Positions 1-9,536 of a DNA stretch of 59,351 bases are shown piece after piece. The notes beneath the pieces were generated by a model, which saw only the letters and a program-made list of their open reading frames with translations, was not told where the DNA came from and searched no databases. The position numbers and the translations under genes were made by a program. The stretch's first letter is position 1. Each line of letters opens with the position of its first letter. The stretch comes from Flavobacterium sp. GTDB taxonomy: Bacteria; Bacteroidota; Bacteroidia; Flavobacteriales; Flavobacteriaceae. The stretch lies in NCBI RefSeq assembly GCF_024710485.1, contig NZ_JANJUQ010000005.1, positions 1 through 59,351 on the forward strand, given 5' to 3'.

Positions 1-779
1 GCCATAGCTTCAATGACACTAACCGGTGTATTGTCGAAATGAGTTGTATTGAGGAACAAATTATAATTTTTAGACAAATCGGCCCACTCGGCTTTGGATA
101 ATTTGCCTGTAAAAACAACCGGCATGTCATTTTCTTTGGCAAAAGCTACAGTAGCATCAAAACTGTTATCTTTTTTGGGCCCTACCATACAAAGTTGAGC
201 TTCAGGATACTTTTTTCGGAGTTCAATCAATACTTTAACCGCCAGAATAGGGTTGTATATTTGGGAAAAAGAGCGCACCCAAAGTATTTTTGGATAATCG
301 TATTGCTTCGTTTGAAAGTTATATTTATCTAACTCTATTGAATTAGCAATATGAATTAAATTACCATATCCTTTTTTCTTAAAAGCTTCATATAAATAAG
401 GCGATGGTGCTACATTTCGATAGGCATTTTTAAAAATCAAATCACATAAAAAAGGGCTTTTTTTAAGACGGTTTGGTAAATCTCCACCCAACAACTTGGG
501 AATATATTTAACGCCAAGCGCTCTACACAACTGTGAGACTAGTAAAGCGTACCAAAAGTTCGTTGTGCTGTATGTGTCGATCAATACATAATCGACTTTT
601 CTGCCATAGCGAACCGTTTGAATCATCATGTCAAAAATACGGAGGAATTTATTTTTTTTAGACGAGGCATAATAAACCTTAAACCCTTCTTTTTGAAACA
701 ATTCTCCCAAAACCACTATAGAAGTGGCCGTGTTACCGTGCTTCACTAAATTATTTCCTATGCAAAGGAGTTTCTTCAT
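1..779 (-). CDS. Glycosyltransferase family 4, C-terminus cut by window edge
   Basis: An open reading frame starts with ATG at 779 and runs without a stop to the left edge (259 complete codons). The N-terminus (MKKLLCIGNN, then a stretch including GNTATS) has the look of a GT4 N-domain. Near the edge the frame reads LNTTHFDNTPVSVIEAM, the usual GT4 donor-site region in which the ExxxxxxxE-type motif begins. The start overlaps the stop of the downstream-numbered polymerase gene by 29 bp, which is normal for this packed operon. It probably transfers a hexose or amino sugar from a nucleotide donor onto the growing repeat unit at the cytoplasmic membrane face. Donor and linkage cannot be told from sequence. 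Confidence 0.85.
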   Translation of the reverse strand, partial: MKKLLCIGNNLVKHGNTATSIVVLGELFQKEGFKVYYASSKKNKFLRIFDMMIQTVRYGRKVDYVLIDTYSTTNFWYALLVSQLCRALGVKYIPKLLGGDLPNRLKKSPFLCDLIFKNAYRNVAPSPYLYEAFKKKGYGNLIHIANSIELDKYNFQTKQYDYPKILWVRSFSQIYNPILAVKVLIELRKKYPEAQLCMVGPKKDNSFDATVAFAKENDMPVVFTGKLSKAEWADLSKNYNLFLNTTHFDNTPVSVIEAM

Positions 780-2097
780 GGAGATGGACTTTGAGTAACG
801 ATAATGAATAGACAAAAGCGGCTGCTGAAAGTCTCATAGCAGCATGATTGATGGTTAATAACCAAAACACTATAAAACACATTAAGAAAATATGTTGCTT
901 GTTGTCTAAGAATAAAATGATTGGAGTGAATAGTAAAATCAACAAGGCAGTAATCCCAAAAAGCCCGTGTTCAGCAATCATTCTGGATATTTCGTTGTGA
1001 GACAAAGAAACTTCGTTGGTCATATCCAACCTGATTTCAGCTCCCTTAGCAACGCCTACTCCAAAAATAGGATTATCAATAAAGGAATTGATTTCATTAT
1101 TAAAAATTTCTTCTCTACCGGTAAACTGGCTCTCTTTGACTCTTCCCATAGCATCTTGATTGGCATACCGTTTCTCGATTAATCCATCCGTTTTACTTGA
1201 AGTATAACTCCAAGTTGCAAAAAACATCAGAATCATAAATCCAAAAATATAATTCAGTTTAATCTTCCCTCTGCCTTTAGTGGAGATGTACAAATAAAAC
1301 AACAATATGACAATCATCATGAAGCCTGTTATCATTCCGCCACGAGAAAAGGTAATCAACCCTCTATAAGTAACTATAAACGCAATAATCAAATTTACAA
1401 TGAGTAATAATTTGGTTTTGGATTCCAACATGAGTCGGGAAAAAAAGATAAACATACCCAATCCGAAAATAGTTGCCACCTGATTAGGACCAAATCCTCC
1501 TGAAGTATTGTAGTTAGAACCGGTTCCCAAAACTAAAGCTTCTTTCAAATCAGGTGTATAAAGAATCACATAAACCGACGTTGAAATAATTGGCAATCCG
1601 ATTGACAGCAAAACTTGATTGAGTTTATCCAAACTGATTCTTTTATTGTAGGTGTAAATTGATGATATACCCAAACATATAGGGCCGGAAATGTTAAATG
1701 AAATGGTCTTTCTCAAATCTGTAGTCAAATTGAGTGTTTCGGTAGCGACTAAAATACCCGGAATCAATAAAACCAGGAAAATCCAATACGGAATTGCATT
1801 TTTAGAGAACCCGCTGTAATACATTCCCAACAACATAAAAATAGTAATACTGTATTTAGCAAACTCATAGATAATGATTCCTCCTGTCATTCTAAAAAAG
1901 ATTTCACTACCTACTATGTAGCCTGAAACCAGTAAAACTTCATGATTCTTGTTCTGATTTTTAACAATCAAAAAAAGTCCGACTAAAAAAACTAAAGCCG
2001 CCAAAGGTTTGGATATCGGCGGAAAAAAAAACACAATTAACCCAATTACGACATGCAAAAGGATTAAAAGGATGTATTTCTTTTCTTTACTGCTCAC
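751..2097 (-). CDS. O-antigen polymerase/ligase-like membrane protein (Wzy_C/WaaL family)
   Basis: The 448-residue protein is strongly hydrophobic, with roughly ten or more membrane segments. It has one long periplasmic-type loop (about residues 300-365) containing DNPIFGVGV and then SHNEISRMIAEHGLFG. The HNE...R...E.GL.G pattern in a late loop is typical of the O-antigen ligase/polymerase superfamily (Wzy_C domain). Such proteins either polymerise undecaprenyl-linked repeat units or ligate O-antigen to lipid A-core in the periplasm. Wzy and WaaL cannot be separated on sequence alone. A second, EpsG-like polymerase candidate is present in the right block. The gene lies among GT genes, 1 bp after the stop of the preceding GT4. 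Confidence 0.8.
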   Translation of the reverse strand: MSSKEKKYILLILLHVVIGLIVFFFPPISKPLAALVFLVGLFLIVKNQNKNHEVLLVSGYIVGSEIFFRMTGGIIIYEFAKYSITIFMLLGMYYSGFSKNAIPYWIFLVLLIPGILVATETLNLTTDLRKTISFNISGPICLGISSIYTYNKRISLDKLNQVLLSIGLPIISTSVYVILYTPDLKEALVLGTGSNYNTSGGFGPNQVATIFGLGMFIFFSRLMLESKTKLLLIVNLIIAFIVTYRGLITFSRGGMITGFMMIVILLFYLYISTKGRGKIKLNYIFGFMILMFFATWSYTSSKTDGLIEKRYANQDAMGRVKESQFTGREEIFNNEINSFIDNPIFGVGVAKGAEIRLDMTNEVSLSHNEISRMIAEHGLFGITALLILLFTPIILFLDNKQHIFLMCFIVFWLLTINHAAMRLSAAAFVYSLSLLKVHLHEETPLHRK

Positions 2098-2098
2098 T

Positions 2099-3172
2099 TT
2101 ATAACGTTTTTAACCAGTCAAGGTATTGTTGTAAAACAGCTTCTTCAGAATTTTGAGCCACAATAGTTTTGTTTAAATTCTTTCCTAATGTCACTCGCAA
2201 ATCTTCATCTTCTACCAATTTTAGAATCTTTTTGTAAAAATCGACGGCATCTTTAATCGCTACAACAAACCCATTCTCTCCGTTAGTAATTATCAAAGGA
2301 ATTTCACCAACACAGGTTGTTACCGTGGGTTTACTCAACAAGCCGTATTCAATTAAAGCCACCGGTAATCCTTCTGAATTTGAGGTCAAAATAGTAATAT
2401 CAGCTTGTTGGATAATGTTAACTGTATCATTTCTCGTTCCGTAAATAAAAACATTTTGCGACAATCCTTTCTCCTGAATTTGTTGCTTGACTCTTCTAGA
2501 ATAATCATCATCGGCATCATTCCCCACCAAATGAAAAGTCCAATCCGGATGAGAAACTTTCAATTTTTCGGCTACCTCTAAAAGAAGAAAATGATTTTTT
2601 TGATGTCTTAAATTAGCCAAACAAAGTATACGCTTGCCATCAACACCATGCAAAATAGTTTCGTTTTTAATACTTTGATTGATTTTAGTGTAGTTGGGCA
2701 AATAAATTACATTGCTACAATTCAGTCTTCTGATGGCCCAATTTTTCAAATTAAAATTTACAGCAATAATGCCTTCAAAAAAGAAAGAAGCCATTTTTAA
2801 AAACAATAATTTTCTTTTGCTTAAAAATTCGCTTAAACCATAATGATCGTGCCAAACAATTTTAAGTTTAGGATAAGTAAGTTTGACCAACAAAGCTGTA
2901 AAGTAGGAAAAACTGTGAGGTTGGAGATATTCCACCTTATTTTCTATGCAAAATTTTCTTAATCGAATAATGGCTGAAACATCAACACGTCGCTTCCGAT
3001 TTAAAAATAAATACGGGACATCCTGATGCAACTGTACTTTTAAATAGCCTTCTTTTCGAGTGGTAACCAATCCGGAAAAAGCAACCCGTTCGGATAATGA
3101 ATTGGCATAGTTAACGGCCATTTTCTCTGCGCCGCCAACATCTAAAGAATCTATAATTTGAAGTATTCTCAT
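2099..3172 (-). CDS. Glycosyltransferase family 4
   Basis: The 357-residue protein has a GT-B layout. Its N-terminus MRILQIIDSLDVGGAEKMA is the classic GT4 opening with the GGAE acceptor-side motif. The C-terminal half contains NLRHQKNH, and SEGLPVALIEYGL is the donor-binding E-x7-E motif (about residues 266-275). There is no signal peptide, so it is probably cytoplasmic or membrane-associated and adds one sugar to the lipid-linked repeat unit. The start overlaps the stop of the upstream GT4 by 4 bp (ATGA type), implying translational coupling. Sugar specificity is not predictable. Confidence 0.9.
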   Translation of the reverse strand: MRILQIIDSLDVGGAEKMAVNYANSLSERVAFSGLVTTRKEGYLKVQLHQDVPYLFLNRKRRVDVSAIIRLRKFCIENKVEYLQPHSFSYFTALLVKLTYPKLKIVWHDHYGLSEFLSKRKLLFLKMASFFFEGIIAVNFNLKNWAIRRLNCSNVIYLPNYTKINQSIKNETILHGVDGKRILCLANLRHQKNHFLLLEVAEKLKVSHPDWTFHLVGNDADDDYSRRVKQQIQEKGLSQNVFIYGTRNDTVNIIQQADITILTSNSEGLPVALIEYGLLSKPTVTTCVGEIPLIITNGENGFVVAIKDAVDFYKKILKLVEDEDLRVTLGKNLNKTIVAQNSEEAVLQQYLDWLKTL

Positions 3173-4287
3173 GGAATCAATAACTTTTGTATTTCAGCCT
3201 CAAAAAAATCTAAGGTATATTGTCGCGACCAATTTACAGCTTTTGAAACTTTATCCTGATATTCTTCGCTATGATTTAATAAGTCGCTGATATTTTTCAC
3301 ATCTTTGGTCAGGTTCAGGGTCAATAAAACGCCTCGTTTGCCTTCGTCTAACATCGAAGGCACGCAAGAAACTGCCGAAGCTACAGGCAAACAACCCCAA
3401 AACATGCCTTCGGCTATTACTTTAGGCCAACCTTCACTTTTAGAAGGCAGCACCACAAAATGACTTTGTTGAAAAGCTTGTTTGATTGTCTCTTGCTCTT
3501 GATTTCCAACTAAGAAAACGATATCATTGAGTTGGTGCTTCGAAATATATTGTTCCAGTTGATTGCGTTCCGAACCTTCTCCGTATAGGGTAAGCTGAAC
3601 CTTATGCCCCAACGCTTTAAGTGACTGTACGAGTTGCACAGCATATAAAGGTTGCTTTCCTACAGACAATGTTCCGACAAAAAGAAATGAAATAAGCGTT
3701 TCAAATGTTCTAAGGTTTACGGGAGTTTTGTCACGTTCAAAATAGGTAGCCGTAAAAAAAGGCTTCACGTTTTGTGTACTGTCAGTCCATTCTCCATAAA
3801 CCAATACTTTCATATTGCGCGTAAAAAAAGGATGACTTAAAATGGAACGTTGCCATCTGTAACTCAGTGGTTGATTGGATTTAGGATCCCAATTTCCGGC
3901 GTATTTGGCCGTTTTAGCTTTTCTTGGAAAAACCATCTGTACAAGACAACCCAACAAACCCATATTGCCGGGACAACGCAAATGAATGTGATCGGAATCG
4001 CGCATGGCTTTGTAAATCGCCCACAATAACATCGGCAGCAAAAACAAACTCCTAAAGATGGATTTGAGACTTGTGAAATTAAAATCAGGGATAACTCTAA
4101 ACTCAATATTGGCATGCTGATAAGCAAGATGTATTTTATTTCTTTCGGTCAGTTTAAGTGGCGCCACAATAATAACCTTATCGACTTGTTTTAACCATAC
4201 ATTCATCTCTTTCACATACGGTGAATAGGCAAAATATTTGTCGTTTTCACAACCGTGAAGCACATGTGTAATGATACAGAAAGTCAT
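3169..4287 (-). CDS. Glycosyltransferase family 4
   Basis: The 372-residue protein is a GT-B fold enzyme. The C-terminal domain has FVGTLSVGKQPLYAVQL followed by a GEGSERNQLEQYI segment and then SEGWPKVIAEGMFWGCLPVAS, the GT4 E-x7-E donor site. The N-terminal domain is more divergent than in its neighbour and has no GGxE motif. Like the other GTs here it has no signal peptide and should act on the cytoplasmic side. It sits between a GT4 (4 bp overlap) and a GT2 (4 bp gap) in the same operon. Confidence 0.88.
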   Translation of the reverse strand: MTFCIITHVLHGCENDKYFAYSPYVKEMNVWLKQVDKVIIVAPLKLTERNKIHLAYQHANIEFRVIPDFNFTSLKSIFRSLFLLPMLLWAIYKAMRDSDHIHLRCPGNMGLLGCLVQMVFPRKAKTAKYAGNWDPKSNQPLSYRWQRSILSHPFFTRNMKVLVYGEWTDSTQNVKPFFTATYFERDKTPVNLRTFETLISFLFVGTLSVGKQPLYAVQLVQSLKALGHKVQLTLYGEGSERNQLEQYISKHQLNDIVFLVGNQEQETIKQAFQQSHFVVLPSKSEGWPKVIAEGMFWGCLPVASAVSCVPSMLDEGKRGVLLTLNLTKDVKNISDLLNHSEEYQDKVSKAVNWSRQYTLDFFEAEIQKLLIP

Positions 4288-4291
4288 CTTA

Positions 4292-5296
4292 CTATCGGTG
4301 TTGAATTACGGGTTTATTAAAAATCAAGCTCAACCAACCTGAAAGGCGTCCCAAAAATTCAGTCGCCGCTTCTTTTCGTTTATGGGAAGTAAAGATATTG
4401 CTAAAACGAACGAATGTCAACAATACTACTATAGCATTCCATTTTAACCTCGAAGTGAATGAAGGATTTGGATATTTCACACGCCAAACATACCAACCGT
4501 TTCTAACCACCATTTTCCCGTACTGATACTGATTCGGTCGACCGGAATGATGATGAAAATGACCCAATTGGGCTTTAGTGTTGACATACAATTTTCCGGT
4601 CTTGGATACTCTTAAAGTAAAATCGGCATCTTCATACAAACCGTAACCTTCAAAGTAAGTAGAAAACTGAAAAGCAGTAAAAACCGATTTTCTAAAGGAA
4701 GAAACGCCTCCCATTAATTGTTCTACTTCGTAAATCTTACCCGATGGCGGTAAAAATCCTATACTGCGACCATTAGAAAACTCTGGTAAAAAACCGGGCA
4801 ATTTGTCAGCATCTAATCCTACTCTTTTTCGCAACACAAAACGACTTCCGTCTTTTCGCTTCCAACCGTCATAATAAAACTCGTTTAATTTGGGCTGATA
4901 ATCCTCTCCGACAGCAGTCCAGTGGGTTTCATTATTGATGTATCCGCCCACGCCTAAGGCTTCCGGATACTGTTGATAGGTTTTGATGATTTCTTCGAAA
5001 TAGTTTTCTTCCAGCACGGTATCATCATCTAAAAAACAAACTATTTCACTGGCTTCGTCCACTCTTTCAATCCCGAAATTTCTTTGTCTGGTCAGTCCTC
5101 TATCCGAATCGGTAACTTTAAAATAATTCAGATTTTCGAAACTATTTTGCTCCAGCATTAGCTTGGTTTCCTCATTTTTTGAACCGTCAACTATAAGAAT
5201 GGCATTAGGATAAACCGTTTGCCTCTTCACTGATTGTAACAGCTCGAGTAACGGTTTTGGCCGCATATAGGTACAAATAATAAGGGTGAAATTCAT
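4292..5296 (-). CDS. Glycosyltransferase family 2
   Basis: The 334-residue protein has a GT-A fold. The N-terminus MNFTLIICTYMRPKPLLELL is the nucleotide-binding strand and helix of GT2. IVDGS follows at about residues 35-40, and VCFLDDDTVLEENYF carries the DxD-type metal site. Later GYGLYEDADFTLRVSKTG is the GT2 acceptor/catalytic-base region with the ED pair. The C-terminus (about 275-320) is basic and may associate with the membrane. One base separates it from the next GT2 gene, and both probably act on the same repeat unit. Confidence 0.9.
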   Translation of the reverse strand: MNFTLIICTYMRPKPLLELLQSVKRQTVYPNAILIVDGSKNEETKLMLEQNSFENLNYFKVTDSDRGLTRQRNFGIERVDEASEIVCFLDDDTVLEENYFEEIIKTYQQYPEALGVGGYINNETHWTAVGEDYQPKLNEFYYDGWKRKDGSRFVLRKRVGLDADKLPGFLPEFSNGRSIGFLPPSGKIYEVEQLMGGVSSFRKSVFTAFQFSTYFEGYGLYEDADFTLRVSKTGKLYVNTKAQLGHFHHHSGRPNQYQYGKMVVRNGWYVWRVKYPNPSFTSRLKWNAIVVLLTFVRFSNIFTSHKRKEAATEFLGRLSGWLSLIFNKPVIQHR

Positions 5297-5297
5297 A

Positions 5298-6854
5298 TTA
5301 CTTTGTTCGTTTTCCTAAAGCCATTAATTTTTTTGCATAAAATACCGATTTGTTAAACTGCAAATGGCGGTAAGGCAAATTTAAAATTTTAAAAGGAATG
5401 CGCCATTTCGGACCTTTGAATAAGTATCGAAAGAAATACTTATGACGGTATTCATTCACCAGTTTTTCACCATAATGCTTGTAAAAATAATACATTACGG
5501 TTGGACTGGGAACCGGACGAATTCGCTTTACCGGAGTATCTAATTCCCATGGCTGGGTTTTTCTTTTCTTCCCTAAAACTTTGGCTTGGCTTCCCCAAAA
5601 ACGATAACCGCCTTGTGGTGGTTTCAAATGTAAATTAGTTGAAAAAGGATTTTGCAATACTACCACTCCTATTTCGGTTAAAGAGAATCCAAAATCATTA
5701 TCCTCACCGTATCCGCCATCAAAATTGATGTCGTTACCTACAAGTTGGTTGACAAATTTTCTTTTGACACAATTGTTGGCATTGTTCAAATGGGGAGCAG
5801 CACCACAACGGTAGCGGTTGGGTCCGTAATTTTCTAATTTTTGATACAAGTCCTCAAGGGTTTGCTTTTGGTGGTCTGCTCTAATGTCCAGTCCATTGCA
5901 AGCATCTGCTTTATAGGTTTGTAAGTACCGTAGATGGTTTTCAATATAATTAGGCGGGATGCGAATATCATCGTCTCCAAAAACGATAAAATCACCCGTG
6001 CAATATTCAATGGCTTCGTTTCGAGCCCGACAACTTCCTTTGGTGGTTTGCCATTGTAAAATTAACTCAAAATCGTACTGCTCCGGTTTATATAAACTTT
6101 CATCTCTTTGGTTTTCAGGAGTAGCATCAACCACTACAACTTGAGTAGGTTTATAAGTTTGATTTTGTAAATCGGAAAGCAGCTGTAAGGTAAAATCCTG
6201 ACGCATCATAGTCGGAATAATGTAACTTACGGTCGGATTCCCTTGCAGTGGTTCCAATACTCTGGCTTGAACGATGGCTTTATGATGTTTCTTTTTAAAA
6301 TTTCTTTTGGCATAAAACAAGGCTGCCCATTCTTTCAGATTCCAAAGTCCTTTTCGATAAACCATAAAAATGGCGTGATCAATTTTGAAATTTTTTATAA
6401 AAAAAACGTAGCGGTCTTTAGTAGTGATAGTTAGATTTTCTTCATTTCCGGCCTCAAAAAGACCTTTTACATAAAGGACAATTCCGCCATTACCTCTTAC
6501 AGTATTGTATCCGAAATCTAAGCCTTGCATGATTGGATTTTTCAAATCCTCATCAAAACCACCTAAGGTTTCCCAAACTGATTTGCGAACAGCAAATTGA
6601 TAAGGATTGATTCGCCAATTGATACACAAATCTAGATTTTCCAAATCTTTTACGTACCAAAAGAAAGTAGCAGTTTGGTATACTATCTCAGGGAATATAT
6701 TTTTAAAGCCTTGGTCTAATGAACTGTGCCAAACATCGCCAAAACCTTCTGACAATTCTTCCAAACGGGAAAAATCAGGCCTGCCATTGTAAAGGATTAC
6801 TTCTCCGGATTTAGTGACGTATTCGTTTAACTTTATTCCCATTAGGTTTTTCAA
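5298..6854 (-). CDS. Two-part glycosyltransferase: degenerate GT2 half plus complete GT2 domain
   Basis: The 518-residue protein has a complete GT2 domain from about residue 207: NPTVSYIIPTMMRQDF, VVVVDATPENQ, TKGSCRARNEAIEYC, FGDDDIRIP with DDD at 294-296, and NFDGGYGEDNDFGF with ED near 384-385. Residues 1-200 look like only the C-terminal part of another GT2 domain. FAVRKSVWETLGGFDEDL (about 87-104) is the usual GGFDE acceptor region, but there is no preceding nucleotide-binding strand or DxD. The N-terminal half is therefore probably non-catalytic or the remnant of a tandem GT2. A TAnnTTTG element sits at 6864-6871, just upstream of the start. Confidence 0.82.
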   Translation of the reverse strand: MKNLMGIKLNEYVTKSGEVILYNGRPDFSRLEELSEGFGDVWHSSLDQGFKNIFPEIVYQTATFFWYVKDLENLDLCINWRINPYQFAVRKSVWETLGGFDEDLKNPIMQGLDFGYNTVRGNGGIVLYVKGLFEAGNEENLTITTKDRYVFFIKNFKIDHAIFMVYRKGLWNLKEWAALFYAKRNFKKKHHKAIVQARVLEPLQGNPTVSYIIPTMMRQDFTLQLLSDLQNQTYKPTQVVVVDATPENQRDESLYKPEQYDFELILQWQTTKGSCRARNEAIEYCTGDFIVFGDDDIRIPPNYIENHLRYLQTYKADACNGLDIRADHQKQTLEDLYQKLENYGPNRYRCGAAPHLNNANNCVKRKFVNQLVGNDINFDGGYGEDNDFGFSLTEIGVVVLQNPFSTNLHLKPPQGGYRFWGSQAKVLGKKRKTQPWELDTPVKRIRPVPSPTVMYYFYKHYGEKLVNEYRHKYFFRYLFKGPKWRIPFKILNLPYRHLQFNKSVFYAKKLMALGKRTK

Positions 6855-6863
6855 TTAGTGAAG

Positions 6864-6871
6864 CAAAAGTA
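6864..6871 (-). promoter_or_regulatory. Possible Bacteroidota -7 promoter element
   Basis: Read on the minus strand this is TACTTTTG, a match to the Bacteroidota -7 consensus TAnnTTTG. It lies 10 bp before the ATG of the two-part GT2 gene, in one of the larger gaps (73 bp) of the left block. An upstream TTG exists on the minus strand (6899-6897), but the 25-nt spacing is longer than usual. It could be an internal promoter. An 8-bp degenerate motif in AT-rich DNA is weak evidence on its own. Confidence 0.25.
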
Positions 6872-6927
6872 ATCATTTCGATCGGCGATTTAACACCAAT
6901 AATCGCTAAAATGTACCTTAAGAAGGT

Positions 6928-8076
6928 TTATCGTTTTAAAAGTAATCTTTGATAAAAATCAACACTCTGTTGAGCCACTACTTCTATACTAAATTTTTGT
7001 ATCACTTTATTTCGGGCGTTTGTCCCAAAGGTCTCCCGAAGAGCGACATCTTGCAACAGTTGAATAATGCAGTCGGCATATTGTTCGTGTTCGGTAGGCG
7101 ACACCAAAAACCCATTTTTAGTATTATCGATCACTTCTTCAGCCCATCCGATAGCTGAGGCTACTATGGCTTTTTCCATTGCCATCGCTTCAATCCAAGA
7201 AACTGGTAAAGCTTCGGCAAAAGTGGGAAAAACACAAACAGCAGCTTCATTAATGTGTCTCGCAATGTCGGTGTAAGAAACGCTGCCCAAATAACTCACC
7301 TGTTTTAGTGCTTCAGGCTCAAACATGGGTAGCATCATGTTCCAAGTGGAATGATTTCCGCTCACCACATCGGCAGCGTCTCTTCCAATTAAAATCAATC
7401 GCGCTTCTGGCCTTTTCTGAATTACTTCGTTAAAAATATGAGGCAATTCCAGCAAACCTTTTTTACGAATTAAAGTACCGAAATAAAGTATGGTATTCTC
7501 TTGGACCGGTATGTTTGGATTTTTGACAAATTTAGCAACATCAATGCTATTGGGAATAATTTCAAAAGAGCAGTTTAAGCGAAATAACTCTTTGGTGACT
7601 TCAGCAGTGTATCGACTAACAGATACTAGGCCATCTGCCATTCTCAATGCTTTTTGCTCCTGAATTCGGTTGCTGAATTTTACCGGTCGTTGGTCTAAAT
7701 GACAAAAATAAGTATCTGAACCGTTTAAACGAATGACCACAGGACAATTCGGCTTGATATTGGCGGTAATCCCGGTCCAATCAGGCGCTTCAATAAGATC
7801 AATTTCACCCTCCTTTACTAAAGAATTAATCAATCTTTGGATTTTTTTTTGCGTCAAAAATCTCGAAAAACCCTTGAATTTTATGTTTTTTACCTTATAA
7901 AAAGTGATGCCTTCTTTGACTACAACCTCATCAGTCTTTTGCCCATAAACTATCACAGAAACTTGATGCCCAAGACAAAGTAAACCTTGAGCTAAATTAT
8001 AAATACTGGTACCGATACCACCGGAAACACCCATTTCGGGATAGGGAAACTCGGGCGTTAAAAAACCTATCTTCAT
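6928..8076 (-). CDS. Glycosyltransferase family 4
   Basis: The 382-residue protein is a well-conserved GT4. The N-terminus MKIGFLTPEFPYPEMG, with a SGGIGTSIYNLAQGL segment, is the acceptor/phosphate loop of GT4 synthase-type enzymes. The C-domain has YFGTLIRKKGLLELP, and FAEALPVSWIEAMAMEKAIVAS is the E-x7-E motif. It ends at a 4-bp overlap with the preceding gene (start 8076, upstream stop at 8073). It probably transfers one sugar to the lipid-linked intermediate in the cytoplasm. Confidence 0.92.
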   Translation of the reverse strand: MKIGFLTPEFPYPEMGVSGGIGTSIYNLAQGLLCLGHQVSVIVYGQKTDEVVVKEGITFYKVKNIKFKGFSRFLTQKKIQRLINSLVKEGEIDLIEAPDWTGITANIKPNCPVVIRLNGSDTYFCHLDQRPVKFSNRIQEQKALRMADGLVSVSRYTAEVTKELFRLNCSFEIIPNSIDVAKFVKNPNIPVQENTILYFGTLIRKKGLLELPHIFNEVIQKRPEARLILIGRDAADVVSGNHSTWNMMLPMFEPEALKQVSYLGSVSYTDIARHINEAAVCVFPTFAEALPVSWIEAMAMEKAIVASAIGWAEEVIDNTKNGFLVSPTEHEQYADCIIQLLQDVALRETFGTNARNKVIQKFSIEVVAQQSVDFYQRLLLKR

Positions 8077-9476
8077 GATATTGGCCTAATTAGATTGGTA
8101 ATGGCTTCCCAAATTCGTACTGAAGCATTTTGCGGCGGATGTTGATTGATTTTTTCGAACCACAATGAAGCATTTGAAACTAATGTATCATTGTTTTGGG
8201 TAAGTAATGAAATAATTATTGTTTCCATTTCTTCAGGACTGTTAATCCAAGCAACACAATCTCGGGACGTCATGGAACGAAAATGAATTAAATTATAGGT
8301 ATCTTTAACTAACCGAGCGGGTAACCCATTAGGCACATCGTAATTGATAAAGGCGCAAGGTTTTTTAAAAATCACATAATCAAACACCATTGATGAACCC
8401 AAATTAATTACAAAATCCGTCGCATTGATAGTATTAACTTGTAGCTCTAAATCGGCTTTCGAGGGTAAAATAGTATTCCAACTCTCCGCTTTTTTGATCC
8501 ATTTAGGGGCAATTGCAGTTATACAATCGGCATATTGAGTTAAAACCGAATCGTAACGCTTCGAAAAGTCAACCGGGCATCTTCTGAAAATAATACCCAA
8601 ATTATACCCCTTTTGATTCAAGTTCCTCACCGCTTTGGCCGCATCCTCCAAATAAGTTGGATCGTTGGGTGAAGTAGTCACATCGTCACCGGAAAAACAA
8701 AAATAGGTTTTGTCTTGCTCTAGATGATGGTTCTTACAAAACTCGGTTTTGGTTTGAAGTCTATCCGAATCGAAATGAGGTTCAAATTGTGGTGTCCCTG
8801 TAATGATGATTTGATTTTCCTGAACATGCGGATAATAGTACATCAATTCCTCCTTCATGTGTTGGCTCCAAACAAAATAAAAATCGGTTTCGATAATTTT
8901 GGTGCCTTTGGGTAAATTATCCCATGAAAAAATAAAACTAGCCGTTGGGATTCCTAGGTCTTGTGCAGCCAAAAGCGGCGCTACTCCCAACATTACGCGT
9001 TGGTTTGTACAAAAAACGAAAGCCGGTTTTTCTCTCTGAAGCGTTTCCAAACTATCGTGATACAATTTGGTTTTGCGTTCCAACTGAGCAATTTTAGCAC
9101 GAATGCGTTGTGAGCCTCGGTCGGAAGTATTAAAAAAAGTAATACTTTGGGTAAATACAGTTTTTAAAAACGACTTAACACTATTGATTTTAGGGGAAAA
9201 ATAATACGATTGATAAATGGAATCTTTCGACTTCTTGCTACTCAGTCGGAGTTCCACTATTTTGAGCGCATTCTTATATAAATCGGTTAAGGGATGCGCC
9301 TTTGCCTTTTCAATTTTGATTTCGGCTAATCCCAAGTCAGACAATTCAAAAGGCGTATTATTCCAAAAAACAATCTCATATCCAGCAGTTGCTCCGGTTT
9401 TGTAGAAATCAGTGAAAGCAAAGTTTCTAAGACCAATTCCATCCGGAAGTAGAATAAAGATTTTGTTGTTTTGCAT
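8073..9476 (-). CDS. Putative GT-B-type transferase, function unassigned
   Basis: The open frame extends to a TTG at 9497, but ATG at 9476 (protein MQNNKIFILLPDG, about 467 residues) is the more likely start. The protein looks like a GT-B fold of the capsule/CDP-glycerol transferase kind. There is an N-terminal Rossmann-like start, a middle segment FVFCTNQRVMLGVAPLLAAQ, and a late LGSSMVFDYVIFKKPCAFI segment that resembles the donor site of glycerophosphotransferase-like enzymes. No HP or E-x7-E motif is clear. I infer a glycosyl- or polyol-phosphate transferase acting on the polysaccharide, at moderate confidence. Confidence 0.6.
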   Translation of the reverse strand: MQNNKIFILLPDGIGLRNFAFTDFYKTGATAGYEIVFWNNTPFELSDLGLAEIKIEKAKAHPLTDLYKNALKIVELRLSSKKSKDSIYQSYYFSPKINSVKSFLKTVFTQSITFFNTSDRGSQRIRAKIAQLERKTKLYHDSLETLQREKPAFVFCTNQRVMLGVAPLLAAQDLGIPTASFIFSWDNLPKGTKIIETDFYFVWSQHMKEELMYYYPHVQENQIIITGTPQFEPHFDSDRLQTKTEFCKNHHLEQDKTYFCFSGDDVTTSPNDPTYLEDAAKAVRNLNQKGYNLGIIFRRCPVDFSKRYDSVLTQYADCITAIAPKWIKKAESWNTILPSKADLELQVNTINATDFVINLGSSMVFDYVIFKKPCAFINYDVPNGLPARLVKDTYNLIHFRSMTSRDCVAWINSPEEMETIIISLLTQNNDTLVSNASLWFEKINQHPPQNASVRIWEAITNLIRPIS

Positions 9477-9536
9477 TTTTACCTTTTTAAGGTTCAAATA
9501 TCCTTATTTTATAAGGAAAATAAAAGAAAAAAAGCG

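Noticed and set aside
9481..9517. Two small inverted repeats (ACCTT/AAGGT and TCCTTA/TAAGGA) as a terminator after the FkbM gene
   Set aside because: Short AT-rich stems with no T-run following on the minus strand; the next gene starts right behind, so internal termination is not supported.
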